NCBI GenBank assembly: GCA_003344405.1
Contig: NOWV01000034.1
Span: 124,001 to 188,000 of the forward strand
Source: Trichoplax sp. H2
Lineage: Eukaryota > Placozoa > Uniplacotomia > Trichoplacea
Direction: 5' to 3'
DNA length: 64,000 nt
The notes below the pieces were generated by a model. That model ran no database searches. It worked only from the letters and a program-made list of their open reading frames with translations, and was not told where the DNA came from. Positions 13,152 to 27,001 of this stretch are shown here, piece by piece (position 1 is the first letter of the stretch; every line of letters starts with the position of its first letter). A program made the translations under genes and the position numbers.

Positions 13152-16100
13152 ATGGATTTAACGGTTAAACAACATTCTACGGACGTAACGCACCCTAATA
13201 CGGGTCAAAACATCCATCAAAATAAAGATGGGAATAATAATCATCTAGTTAAATCAGCTACTACAAGCCGCCAGGATCAAGCAACCCAGTCTGCTACCGG
13301 TAACCATAATAATGATAATCTTTCATATCAACCGACAACACCAATGTTGTCAAAATCGACCGCAAAAGGCACGGACAAAACGATATTACCAGAGAAAAGG
13401 ATTCGTTTTGTTGCTAATAATCGGCGTAATCAAGACACTAGCAATAAAACACATCATACGACTAATAATGTGACAGTTAGTCAAGCAACTACCCCATCTA
13501 AACTAGCCGATGATATTAAATATATAGATAAAGCTATCCATTCTGTTTCAACTCTTAATCAGGAATGTGACAGAAATAATACATCGTCTTCGTCTGTATC
13601 ACCTACTTCGTCACCGCCACAACTACCATCACATTCTAACATCCTCTCGGACCACGAAGAACAGGATACCACTTGGTTACATCGAGCCCATCATAGCGAC
13701 ATGTTACAAGTTACCTGTCATGACCGGGTTAGCTATCAATTTGATTGATTACTTGCTAATGTTAATTAAAATTAGATACCATTGAGTTAGTGAAGTATCG
13801 ATTCTCATTTTTCGAGCAGACGTCTGATTGAAAAGTTAGCACCAAGAATTCAATCGACAATTAAAAACTAACCAATAAAATTAATTGAGCTGATGCTAGT
13901 CATGATGAAATGACTCTGCAAAGAAAGCTATCAGTAGAATTATTTACTAGCTTATTATATCTTGGAGATGCAATTAAATAACAATATTATTCGAACAATA
14001 ACATTACTATTCAGCAATACTTTCATCTAATCACTATATAAAATTAAAGTTATTCTTACATTAATCATGCTGATTGATATTTAAGAGATAAAAATCAAGA
14101 ATGCCTTGTATTATTCAATATCTACTATTACGTGCATTGACAACAGTGTAGTAATTGTCGTCGAACAATGAATGTTGAAATATTTTGTTTAATAATTTTA
14201 AACTTTATAAATTGATTTTCATCGAAGAAGAAAAAATCGATTCACAATCGCTCTTAGAATAAATGATTAGTGAATTCGAGTAGGTCTTAACTACTTAGAA
14301 GTAGGTCATTAAGACATGATAGAAATGTTAAAAAATGATCAATTGTAATCGCTATAGGTAGTTATGGTCGCACTAAAACGATAAAGATTAAGCTAGTCGT
14401 TCACCAATTCTAGCCAGTGATCGGTCATGTACTTATATAGCATTAGTATCCCTTACAAGATAAGAATTAGACTACTACTATACGAAATCTAGTTAATGAT
14501 CTATCCTGTACAGCGTTAGCATCTTTTATAAAGATGTAGAACGAACAGAATTAGCAAGAAAGAAAAGTAAAATATCGCTGACAATTTTAAAATTCTGTTA
14601 GCCACATCAAATCGTTAATGGTGTATCCCCATTTGTGTAGTATAAATCCTTGTTGTGGGATAAAGATCAAACCTAATAATACTAGATAATCTAGTAATTT
14701 ATCTCTTCCAGTATAGTTCACCTATATCCATTTTAATAATGGCGAATAAATAGGATTAAAGTGAGGAGATAAGTATACTGTAGTTGATAAAATTAAAATA
14801 TCTTACGGCTCTTATCCAATCCTCGATTGGGTTATCCAATCCTGCATAGTTATTAATTAAAATCTACTGTAGCTATGTAGAACAGATAAAAATAATATGA
14901 TAAAAAATGGATAATGTCCAGCTGATAAAATTAAAATCCTTTAGCTAGTATCAAATTTTTCATGATCTATCGTTTCTTGGATAGTATTTAATTGACCGCT
15001 ACAAGCATGTAAAATAAGCACTGTAAAATGAACGAAAAAGTAAAAAATTGAACTGACAAAATTGAAATTCAATTACCCATGTTAAACCTGTGTGAAAACT
15101 AATTATTACGGCATAATAGTCGGCCATGGTATATATTACGAACAAAAATATAAAACTGATCATGAATTATTACTAGAAATAACACCTCCATAGCAGATAC
15201 CGTTCTTGAAATTCAAATTAATTCACATCTACATTTCCTTCTATTTCTTATACTGTTTGCTAATACAAAGGACAAAAGTTATTTAATATTACTGATCTAT
15301 ATGAGATCATCTCAGGACTATAATTACTATTTTATCCTATTTCACCAACTTTTGACAAAAATTTCTTCAATGGACATTTCCGTTTTAATTTATGCATAAA
15401 CTGTAACCTCATGATTTTTAACATGTCGTATTTTCTATTTGATTTTTACTTCATTGCACTTTACCTATAATAATCCTACTACTATACACGTATATTAGAG
15501 TTACATTAAATTTATTTTACTCTCAGTCCTTCTATCTAACAAAATTCCATTTATTTTAACTAGAAATAAGATACTGATATAAGCAAATTCAGTAGTTTGT
15601 AATATTATAGCCTAAATTGAAACCATCACTATGATTATAAATTTTACGCGTTTAATAGTTGAACTTCCAGCATTTCATTTCATCTACGATGCATTTCATG
15701 GTTCTTCACCACTAGAGAAAATTTTCAAGTAGAGTTAATCATAGCATCTAAAATGTAGTAGGCTCGCATATATAAATAGTAAGTGAAAGCGTCTTTTTAT
15801 AATACTTCTACTATGAAATTGTGAAGCTTTTAACTTCCAAGGTGTACTATTCGCTATCATAGCAATCAAGAAATAACTTTTACAAAGAATAATCAAAGTA
15901 ACATTGTATTTTAGCGGCCAATTTAAAATTACCGCTACCATATTCATTTTAACGCAAAAAGATTATCATCTCCTTCATACATGTAGTTAATTAGCACCGA
16001 TGTCCTAAATTTACTTGGTAATGAAACACCAGTAGTAAAATTATCTTCCGTATATAAAATTAGCACAGTATACCGTACTACAATCAACGTTACCTAGATA

Positions 16101-18917
16101 GAATAATTATAGAATATTTTCCTGATCAGGTAAAGTTGTTTTAGGGTATAGATAAATCTTCTAGGTTTCGCCAGACATTTTTAACCGCTATTGATTTCTC
16201 TATCGTTTTTTAATTAATTCACAATAGAACTAATGTTAGTGCACTTTTATATGTCTCTGTAGACCGCAGAATTCTACAAGAGTAAATTTATCACTGGAAC
16301 TCGTGGTAAATGCATTAAATTGCAAAGTAAGTGGTATACACCGATAGAATTTGAAACAGCTTGTGGCATTACATCGTCTAAAGACTGGGGACGTAATATT
16401 ACTTACGCCGGACATCCATTGCACCAATTAATTCGAGCAGGCATCATAGCGGTTCATGTCGTATCTACTCAAAATCCGACGGTAAAATTTGATTAGAGTA
16501 GAAATGTAATAATATTACTTGCCAGTGTGCAATATGAAACTGTTGTTTTACTTGCCATGTTAACAACTGCCTTTCTAATATCCAAATTAAAAGTAAAAGT
16601 GATCTTTGATCGATCACAGATACAGATCAATCTGATTACAGAATTAGTAAAAAAAGATATTAATTTCTTGGTTACTTAATTTGATCTAAAAGTTAGAATT
16701 TATTTTAATTACTTTATTACAATTAGCTTCATGATGAAAGTTGTAGTCTAATTCATAAAGCAGGAATGTAGCATAAGTTCCTGTTTATTGCTATATTTTG
16801 TGATTGGTATGTAAGTTGTTATATTCCGCTATGGCTATACACTAACTGGCTTTGGAAAGTTATAATAGTACAACAGTTCATTAATGTATTTGTATTTTCT
16901 TCAACCAATCGTTCAACTTAATTAACAAACTGAAGTTTAAAAACGCTTAATAGCATTGAGAAATTAAATACATTTCTTATTGATTTGTTAGCATGGTCCA
17001 TGTCCGCTTTTTATACCATTCAAAAGGAAAAATAACGACAACGGCTACATATGTAATGAAAGAGAAGGTACAGTAACGAATAAATACATCAATTTGAGAA
17101 TAACAGATAGTAATTAAATCACTCAATATAGTGGACAGCAAACAGATGAATATTAGGAAACTTATAATTGGTCCATTATTTTGATTTGCTTATATTAGAT
17201 GATGGTCCGCCATCCTCTCGTACGACAAAATTGAGCTCGTAAGGACTACAAAGACTATTTTAGTTTGTACCGTATGATAAGTAAATTCACCGAATTGTGT
17301 AATATCAATTATGACTAGCCAAGTAAACCCATTGCTGCAATTATGATTTTAACGTATGCAGTAATAGAATTTTATAAAATGTATTTGAAAGAGACAATAA
17401 TAGTGCGCTGAATAAGTTTATTTTCGTCTTACTATTCCTCATTTATCATTAAAAAAGAGAGGAAACAGAGACTATAACGCTTACATCAACAAAATTAGCG
17501 CCAACTCCAGCAGTTGGGCCTACAACAACAGGCTTCCATTCAGTACCAACGCCAGCGGAAATGTCAGTAGCAACATCAACACCATCATCAACGCCATTAA
17601 TATCCACTGTCAGTGGCCCTGCCGTCAATATCGGTTAATTTTATTTTAAATTTCTAATATCAAAAATGGATAAATTGATTAAAGATATCGATTACACGTT
17701 ATTGCAACAGAATGATGAGATTTTACATATATAATTCTGTCTCACTTCGACTTGTCTATAATTTAAGTCAGAACTTAATTGAGCAAAATATTATAACAGA
17801 ACCAACTCTCTCATTTTCATAGTACAATTGATAACATTCATGATTGCATTTGGAAATTAGGCATTCCTATCTTGCAACCCATACATGCGATCAAACAATT
17901 TCCAGCTATGGCTGTCACGGAAAATAGTCAATTTTCTATTGCGAATACTTTAACTACGGAGCAATACATGCTATTGAAAATGGAAGAGGTAAAAACTTAA
18001 AAACGAAAACTACTTGTGTTATTAATTAAGGAATAACTCCCAACCGATTGTCAATAGTATTAAGAGCTAAAAAGGAGCTGAATAATACTCTTGGTAGTGT
18101 CTTACCTTACCAATTAATATCTTATTCACGTAAAATTAAGAAATGTAGTTACTAGTTGATATTTCTTATGTAGTATCAAAGAATTGGATATACGTCCATA
18201 TACAAAACATGCAAAGACAATATGCATAAATATACCATCGCATTTATTTTATATCAGTTTGGATGTTTTGATTAATCGTTTGACAGATATGTTAATAACA
18301 TAGAAAAGATTAATTAAGAGTATATATATATTACTTATAATAATGCAAAAAATGACTACCGTAACCCCAGTTAAGTATTGCATTTAGACATACTAAATCA
18401 TTATTAATACAAATCAAGACCAAATACTGTATATTGCTAAGGGTACTTTGTTGCAATCCTTTAAGTACTAAAGCGGTTCAAAAATTACGGTTTCGTTCAT
18501 TGCGCCATAATATAATATTAATACTGCAGTCTACAACAGCCAGTCCATGCGGAATTTTAAGATGACGATTTCTTTCTTGTGAAACAGGCTGTGAATTCCA
18601 TGGTTATTATTGGAAGTCAGTTAAAATCAATGATCGATCAATTAAAATTTTTTAATGGTTTTACGAATAGTCAATATATCGATAGTGCAAATCTTAATAC
18701 CCGACCGCCGTACGTAGGGCGACGGGAGGTAAGACTATTACCTTATGTTTACAATGGTATTCTACATTCTAAAGTGATACCTATACAATGGATAGTCCGG
18801 TGTGTCTACCTACAATATACAAATCGAGTTTAACGGTATCTATTTTTGTAGGAAAGCACATTACAACATAGAACGAACAATAAGAATTTTACTCAGAAAG
18901 AGCCCGTAGATCAGTAA
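13152..18917 (+). CDS. DEAF1-like SAND-domain transcription factor without MYND finger
   Basis: Proposed exons: 13152-13727, 16263-16481, 16992-17067, 17469-17608, 17800-17988, 18588-18728, 18852-18917; about 468 residues. Exon 1 is polar and low in complexity (Asn, Thr, Ser, His) and ends LQVTCHDR, the first strand of a SAND domain. Exon 2 carries the rest: FYKSKF, RGKCIKLQ, WYTPIEFE, SSKDWGRNI, YAGHPLHQLI. Exon 3 encodes PLFIPFKRKNN, matching the basic nuclear-localisation segment after SAND in DEAF1. Exon 4 is Thr/Pro-rich. The later exons form a short helical region and stop without the Cys/His MYND finger of vertebrate DEAF1. DEAF1 proteins bind TTCG-containing DNA and regulate transcription. 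The exon 4/5 junction is uncertain: the obvious donor at 17634 breaks the phase, so I used 17609 with an acceptor at 17799. Intron 1 is 2.5 kb and holds nothing recognisable. A GMEB- or SP100-type relative is the alternative. Confidence 0.8.
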
Positions 18918-21346
18918 TTGATCGTCATTGATACTTTTTCATGTAAGTTCGATGATTAATTAAAATATTAGAGTAAAATTTATATTTTTAAAGTGATATT
19001 AGATTGGTAAAGACTATCTCACCTTAGATCTGTGATTACTTAAATAAATTCGGTAAAATTAATTGCTTTACTAATATAGATTATTTTATTGTTTATAGTT
19101 AAAAATCTGTATTAATAGCCAGCTTATTAATCGAAAATGATACCGAAGATCTTAAATTCCTTTCCTCGTTAGGCAAACATATCCAGCAAGTTAGTTAGAA
19201 AGACAAATTAATAACTATATGAGTTCATATTTTCATTATGAAAAGATGTTATAGGGATATTACACCAAGTGTACTCACACATACGATCATTTTTCAATAT
19301 GAATACTTAAGTAATTTTACCGTAATTTATCTTCTATTATGCTAGCAATACAATCGTAAGCTAAAATAATATCCGATAAATAAAAATGACAGCACCTTAT
19401 TGAAGCCTGACCTATCTTACGTCTTAGAGTTAAAATTTTTTATTATTACCTAACTGATAAATATATGTTAAGCCATCAACGCTTGTGTTTAATTAAAGTT
19501 TAAATATCTGATTTGTGCGCTGTTTTATTCTTAAAATCGCAATGCCGTATTAATTCATTACTTAATTATTGGCTGTTGTTGATGCTGTATCTAAATTGTA
19601 AGAAGCCATTACGTGTGTTTAAATTTAGGTAGCCATGCACTCAAATACCATATAAATTTTGGTTATAAATTGTAAATTATACCGAACTTTTACTATTGCA
19701 TCACGATTTTTCTGTGGATTTTCAACAGTACTCGATATTAACGTACTGACGCAAAATAACCAAAATAATCATTCAAGATATCAATGCCGATACATTATTA
19801 AGTATATATCAACCCTGCCAGGAAATTATTAAAATAGCATCATTTCGTTCGTTATTTTGATTAATTAGCAATTACATCATTCTTAAACAATGACTATGCA
19901 AATAACATTATTTTAATTTTATGCTCAGCATTAGGCGGTGTAATTTTTATTAGGTAAATTTTATTATAAAAACAAAATAATAAGTACTAATCACGGCTGA
20001 AACGAAGTCCATAAACCTTCATTAACGACACAACGTACAAATTGTTAGATATTATAGCAGTAGGTATGAACATTGCAAAATGTCTGCTAAACGTGTGATA
20101 ATATTACTACAATCACCGTAACTCTAATAACATTTATACTTAAAATTACAAATTAAAAGCAATAACAGGAGGATACATGACCCATGGTACGGTAATATCA
20201 AATTTGTCCATCACAATTTGAAAAGAATTTCTCAACCGTTGACCGATAAAATTACTCACCAGGTTTAAAAGCAGACTAAAATATTATCACTTGCATGTTA
20301 AAACAGAATTTATCAATACACAGAATCTTCAATTATAATGCTAATAAAAAATTAGATAAGCTGTTAAAAAATTTTTTAAATTTCTTAGGGACTGTCATTG
20401 GGTAAGCTAAAAAGGATCTTCGGTTAAGTTACTAAAACATCAACCTAATACTGATACCAAATAGTGTTAATACGTGAAACAGCGTTCAATTATACTAAAC
20501 TTAAAGGTTCAAGGATTGCAAAGAAATTAAAATGAGTTTTCTTTCGCATCAAGAACAGCTTCATCGAACGATAGAGGTTATCTCTTGGATGCTATACATG
20601 AAATTTAGATGAAAGTAACCAACTTTTCAAGTTATTGTACACATAGATTGAAAATCTATTGGCGCTAGTACGTGCAATGTCTAAGCATTACAAAGCAGTA
20701 CTCCACATTTTAGCCGAACATATCAAGTATTATATTTCAAATCATTTATCACGATCTAACAAGACTGTTATTACTTTCTAATATCATACGATCGACGACA
20801 GAGGCTGAATACCTAATTGATGGAAAAGAATAAATAAAGTATCTACTGTACTGCAAATTCATCTAGTAAATAGTAGTCATGTTACGGTAATCACGTTGTG
20901 ATTAATAGCTTCAAAATCACTCTCGTTACAGTAACTTGTGTTAAATAGTAAATTTGTTGTGTTAACATAATTATAATAAGAATGCAAGTAGATTACAATA
21001 CATCAAATATGTATAACGATAAGTCTGTAAAGGTTTAAAATAAAAAGAATGGGTGAGTATTGGCGGTATTATATGCTACATACACTACAGTAAATTATAA
21101 GGAAGTAAATGCTTATAACTATATTGCATTATAACGTCGATAATTTGCCGAATATATGTTTAACCATTTCGTATTCTCGCTATTATTGTACTGTTAGTGA
21201 TCTATTATCCGTTGTGTACCTCCAACGACCTAAAAAAAAATATATCCTTTCTTAGTAATTTTGTAAATTAAAAGATGTACTCTTCACTTTCACTGCAATA
21301 TGAGATTTAGCGGCACGCATCGAAATATCAAAATCCAAAACAATAC
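18918..21346. other. Intergenic between convergent DEAF1-like gene and PATL1
   Basis: AT-rich, with no open frame over 60 codons and no recognised exon on either strand. It should contain the 3' ends of both convergent transcripts. An AATAAA about 120 bases after the SAND gene stop (near 19040) could serve it. Confidence 0.5.
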
Positions 21347-24300
21347 TTACTTTACAAGAGATATAAATTTACTGCACGATTCTTCATCGCAATACTTAAT
21401 AATGTCATCAAGTAATGCTAAACGGTCTTTAGTCACAGCTTCAGCTGCTATTATACTTTCCAAATTATTACAAATAGACTTAACAATATCATGCCTGTAA
21501 AACAATTAAAACCGTCAATCTATGAGTTAGCCATTGATATAAGTACTTTTTAATTATCTTACCACTTTAAATGAAGAGATTCATCTTCTTCACCATTTGA
21601 TATACAGCCATTACCTCGTTGCACCAATAATCTGAGGAATATTAGCCCAAACTGTTTTAATAAATAAAAAATGGCACAATTGAGATCATTTAAGACGCAA
21701 TTTTCAATGAAAATAGTAAAGTTGCATACCTCATTTTTATATGCAATAGCTACCGGGTTAACTTTGCTTTGTCCAGGCCTTATTTGGCTATTTATAGGCC
21801 CGTGCAATAAATTCTGAGCGCAAATTATGCAATTTGCCAACGCCATTTCAACAATTACTTTCTGAATCGCATCTTTCATTACCATTAATACCTTAAATAT
21901 AAAGTTCAAGCTAATTTAGCAAAATATACTTGAACATAATGTAATAAAATAAAATTGGTATGATAATTACTTATAAAATTTAAAAAGTACAATTTGTTCG
22001 TTCTCAAAATTTGTTGATAAGTTGTCATTATGAAGAGACTTTCTTTCTTACCTTGTCAATTTGGTCCTTCTTAATTATTATAGGTAAATTTTGGGATATA
22101 GTGCCCACAATTGCAAAAGCTTGATCCTACATGTTTAAAAAATTCGACATTTTTACGTTCAGTAAAAAGTGATGGAAGACAATTTCAAAACCCAGTTTGT
22201 TATTTTCTTTATGTATTCGTTGGTAAATTATAAAGCAATATAAGCAACAATTTTCCTATTCGAACCTGGTTTAGGAAACGTAGCAATCGACTTATTAACG
22301 TTTTTCCCTTTTGAATCATCAAGATTTGAACTAGAACATCGTCATCGTTCCTATATTGCAAGCAGTCAAAATATCAAGCATATTATTTAATCTAATCTAA
22401 AGATTCGAGGCTTGTTATACGCTACTACAGTATGATAGTATACCGTTACAAACAGATACTGTATTATCGCATTTTTACTTGATGGACTAGTAGTCATCAC
22501 ACATGACCATTGTAATACCGTATACAATAAGGCCTTAGAATGGTATATAAATTCTGTTTCATACTTTTCAGGTGCACCAGTAGTTGTTTTCAGTTTTAAT
22601 ATCTCAAACATTTCATTAATAGTAATATCTTTCTTCATATCAATTTCCTTCCTAAAATGGAAGTCATATATTATTATCAAAATCATCTCATTACTTAAAC
22701 AGTTATAGCTTTATCCACTAGCAACAAGTACAATGGACATACTTAACACTTTCATCGTCAGTGCATAAAGCCTCTCGATCGAAATCATCCAATGTCAATA
22801 ATAGAGAATAAATCTAATAATTTTCATATTAAATTAAATTTTATTAGCAAAAAGACTTACAAGTAAGCAATTTTTTACTATGTAGAGCAATATTATTGAC
22901 ATCAAATGACCTTCTCTACAGAATGTAGTGTGATACGTCTTTTCCTGAAGGCTTCTCTTGATGGTGTGCTGGATTTAACTTCGTCACTATCAAATACTTT
23001 CTGTACAGCATCAATGACTTTCCGCGGATTTGTTAACGAGTAGACAGGTACTTTACCAAGAGTATTCTCGAAAGAAACTAATGTATTTAGACAAAAAACA
23101 AATTGTTCTTAAATTATGCAACGAAAAACAACCAATTTGCTAGGGGTAAAAATCTCGTATAGAAAATTTTTTCTTCTAGTGACTTTACCAGGATCATGCT
23201 TTCTAGCTTTGATATCAAGTGTCGAAGGCTTAACTAAGTTCGCTGTTACGTTCATTTCATGATTATGTTGATCAACGTCTTTGGATTGCAATTTAGAAAC
23301 AGTATCAGGAGGTTGATTAGAAAGCTCAAGTAGTGCTTTGTAATCATCCGTTATTGGTACACCAAGGCGTTTTGCTAATTTCTTTAATTCGTACATCTAG
23401 TAATATGATTGGACAAAATACTATATTATATAAACTGCAATATTAGATGTACCAATGGTCGAAAATAAATAATTTTAATATTAAAAAAATCTATCGGCTA
23501 TTACATTACTACCTGAAAGTAGTAGTCGTCAACATATGGATCCTGGTTATTTAACTGCAACAACTGAATTTTGAGAAGCCATTCTTTTTCCTTTCTAGTC
23601 ATCAGGCTATCAGGAGAGTTACTTTCGTCATGCTTTAAGATGCCAAGTCTCTCTCCAATTCCACTTAAATCTATGTTATCGAACGCGGTGAAAGCTTTTG
23701 CACGATCTTCAGTCCGTAATCTAGGTCTTATCAAATTAGAGCGGATCGGATATAAATGCGGGTGAATTGGCGGCCGTACATGTCTATTATAGTGCGGATG
23801 CATCATAAACGGAGAGTTAGGTGGACCCCATCTAGTGTTGTGGCCCATTATTTTGTTGTTATTATTAGGAGGCATCTGATATCGTCCAAAATTTGGTCTT
23901 GGCATAGGTGGCATACGTGGCATAGGGTGCATTGATGGGCGATGAGGAAACGGCTGACGAAACTCACGAGGAAAACGTTGATAAGGAGGTCTATTAACAG
24001 GAATCGGGAAATTAGGTATTTCAAAGCGAGGAGGAACGTTTCGTATACCCAAGGGCTGCCCCTGTAATAGAGTAAAGCCGATCTGTAAATTATAATATTT
24101 AACAAAAATATTTTTAAAGATTATATTTTAAATCAGTTATATATGCGGCACCTGTAAAAATTGTGACGATGGTGGTGCAGTATCGTGTTGAGGGAGAGTA
24201 CTCGGTCTAGCTGGAGATGGCGGTGTTGTAGGTAAAATTTTGGCATTTTGTAAAAGTCTGTAGCAGATTAATTCGAAAATTATTTTTTACTTCTTTATAT

Positions 24301-26712
24301 CTTTTGCAGTTCTAGCTAGCTATGCCACTACAACAAACTACTGAACTTGAATACATACCTATTTAGGTTACCCATACCACTATCACTTACGGTTTCATGA
24401 TCTAAATGACAAGGTCAGGTTTAATTTAGTGCAAATGATTTTCATTTTATTCCACAATAATTTTTTCGATAAAACATTAGATAAAGTATAAATAAGGAAG
24501 CATAGATAATAGTCGTTTATAGAAGATATATCCTCTCGAAAATTGCATTAGTAACTTTAGTTATAGTGAATCAAGAAAAGTGCATGCTTTAAATTACCAT
24601 GACGCTGTTTTAAAATTTCTTTTTCTAATTCTTCAACAGTTAGCTTCTGTTTAGACTTATCATGCCAATCTGGTGGCTTTTGAGAAATACTTTTGATAAT
24701 ACTATCGCCCTATAATGCATAGGATAGTAAGGTATGATGCTTAGATGAACAAACTACCAAGTAGCTTCGAATAAGCCAATGAATTAGAGTATTTCGCGTT
24801 TAATACACTATGATAAAGGTTATTTTATCATGACATGATGTTATTTTAAATCTAACAATCATACTATACTAATAAGGGAATAATACGTAGTTATACTGTT
24901 CTCTGTGCCTATGCATAGAAAGGATATGGACACTTACCGATAAGGTTGCTAGATTGTTTTGTTCACGCAAGTTATCATTATTCCATGATGGTAACTTACT
25001 GTCAAAGCTACTCCAAATAGTTGGACTAAAAGGGCTGTAACCTCCTTGCAAATTATCATCGTTCTATCAAATTGAACATGATATTTAATTAAAACGTACA
25101 GCTTGTAGAATCTCCAAAAGTGATAGATTTATATTCGAGTCAAGATGATAGTACATTAAGTAATCTGACTTTGATGTGCATTACCACATTAAAAAGACCG
25201 CAATACGTCACTAAAGCAAGATTTACGCCGTAACTCAACGAAATGTAAGATCCTATTCTACTAGTTCTCCTGCATCATAGCTATTTTTAAACTTTAATTA
25301 TTGCATTTCGATGCAGTAATTAAAACTGAAACGTTACACGTTTCCGGACATGCGATGCATATAACAAATCGCATTTAGTGTTGCATGCAATAAATCAAAT
25401 TGACAATGATGACTTTAAGTAGAATTTATGGCAGTCATTATCAGTTATTATGGCGCAATGCTATGGCCGATAGTGTAATCGGTGTTATACTATCATGATT
25501 ACATTGCTATATATATACACATCACGTTATGGCCTAATACTTTTCGTTGATTATATAATTCTATACTCATGTATCATACGTCGAAGATGGTGCATTGTAA
25601 CAATTAATAGCTGTGTCATCAGTACTTATATTAATTGAATGTTTTTTAATCTGCTAGGCGCAAAAACTTACGTCAACAGAGCGATTGCCACTATGCTGAT
25701 AGAGTTTCAATCCCTGATTGCCATTGACTTGCGTTGTTGCTGCTGTTCCACTGCTCTCATCCACTTTGTGACATAGTCCAGACAACTGCTGATGGGCGCT
25801 TTCCCAGTCATCAACTATTAAATTAATTACATGTCATAATATTAACAACTTGGTAACATCATGGTACAGTAGTTATCCAAACAATAAACCATATCGAGGT
25901 GGATTTTAAAATTGTAATTGCTTTATACCCGTATATCGAATCGATTTTCGACCTTTCTACTACCATGAAGAAGTAACTAAGTAAGTTTAATTCTAAATTA
26001 ATGGATGAAATGCTTTTGGTTGAGTGTCAATGAATGACGCAAGTATGCCTTGAAATAGATGAAATTTGACATAGTTCACTATGCTATCGTGTGTGGTTAG
26101 TTAAAGAGTTGGTTGAAATATCTTTAGTTTTAAGAGTATTATACATATTGTCATAAGAAATGTAGCGTTTAAGCGTCCCTTTTCTTAGGCAAGAATATGG
26201 CGACAAGTTTATCCATGCTTCCGCGCGAGAATGAATACCGTACCCTTGATACCCGCCAATACTGATGTCATGTATGCTTTGGCGCTCACATGGCACTATA
26301 CAGTACATCACATTCATTTTCTTGTAGTCGCAAGGTCTATCACACTAGGACTAATGCAAATTGCATGTCTAATAATGATATAATAGCCAATTTATGTGCT
26401 AACGATTTCTTCTATTGAGCGGATGAATCACTCAAAAGGAATAACATGCACTTACCAACTGCTCCAGAGCCGAATGTATCGTCATTGAAATCATCGATAT
26501 TTTCTTGATCAAATTCACTGTTATCCTCCGGTGATAACATGTTTGACGGACGCTAATATTGAAAATATTTCCATACATTAACCCTATCTAAATCCATCTA
26601 TTTACTCCTACTGAATTTATCCTTTATCAATCACAAGAAACGCTCCTAATTATAATAACAAGCAGGCGATTACCGGTATATCCATAGGATATTTTGCTAC
26701 TTCGTCGTCCAT
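21347..26712 (-). CDS. PATL1: PATL1 (Pat1 homologue), mRNA decapping / P-body scaffold
   Basis: 17 exons from 26712 downward: 26712-26674, 26552-26456, 25814-25672, 25063-24938, 24709-24598, 24401-24359, 24257-24152, 24061-23513, 23396-23189, 23077-22911, 22813-22743, 22651-22565, 22350-22266, 22126-22052, 21891-21730, 21651-21563, 21494-21347. Phases agree and give 768 residues (human 770). Exon 2 has the conserved acidic motif FNDDTFGSGAV. Exon 8 is a Pro/Arg-rich region (residues about 223-405) ending with KEKEWLLKIQLLQL and DPYVDDYYFQ, a Pat1 hallmark. The C-terminal helical domain has VYSLTNPRKVIDAV, VQILMIQKGK and NLPIIIKKD. Pat1 links decapping factors (Dcp2, Lsm1-7, Ddx6) to deadenylated mRNA in P-bodies. 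The stop codon lies inside a perfect donor sequence (AAGTAAGT), so a spliced longer C terminus is possible. Confidence 0.95.
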
Positions 26713-27001
26713 AGCAATGGCATGGCATCCATTACTACGACAGCAATACGTTCTGACTTGAATGATAGTGAGTCAACTACGTACAGTATGGAGTACTACA
26801 GTACAGTGGTCCACTAGTGACAGTCTCCACTGGATTATACTGTACAGTACTGTACTGTACACTGTAGTTTTTTTCCCGTACTGTACAGTACAGTACAGTA
26901 CTGTACTGTACAGGACGCTTCACTGTGACTACAGTACTGTACAGTACTGTACGTACAGTACTGTATCGTGTACTGTAATGTACAGTACTGTATACTGTAC
27001 T
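26713..27001. repeat. PATL1 upstream region with dense palindromic TACTGTACAG array
   Basis: From about 26780 to 27001 the sequence is largely alternating TACTG and CAGTA/TACAG blocks, such as TACAGTACTGTAC. The ten-base unit TACTGTACAG is its own reverse complement, so both strands can form long hairpins. A frame at 26762-27013 is just translated repeat and is not a gene. It begins about 70 bases upstream of the PATL1 start codon. Confidence 0.85.

Noticed and set aside
23848-24105. 85-codon minus-strand frame
   Set aside because: It is an out-of-frame shadow of the large PATL1 exon at 23513-24061.
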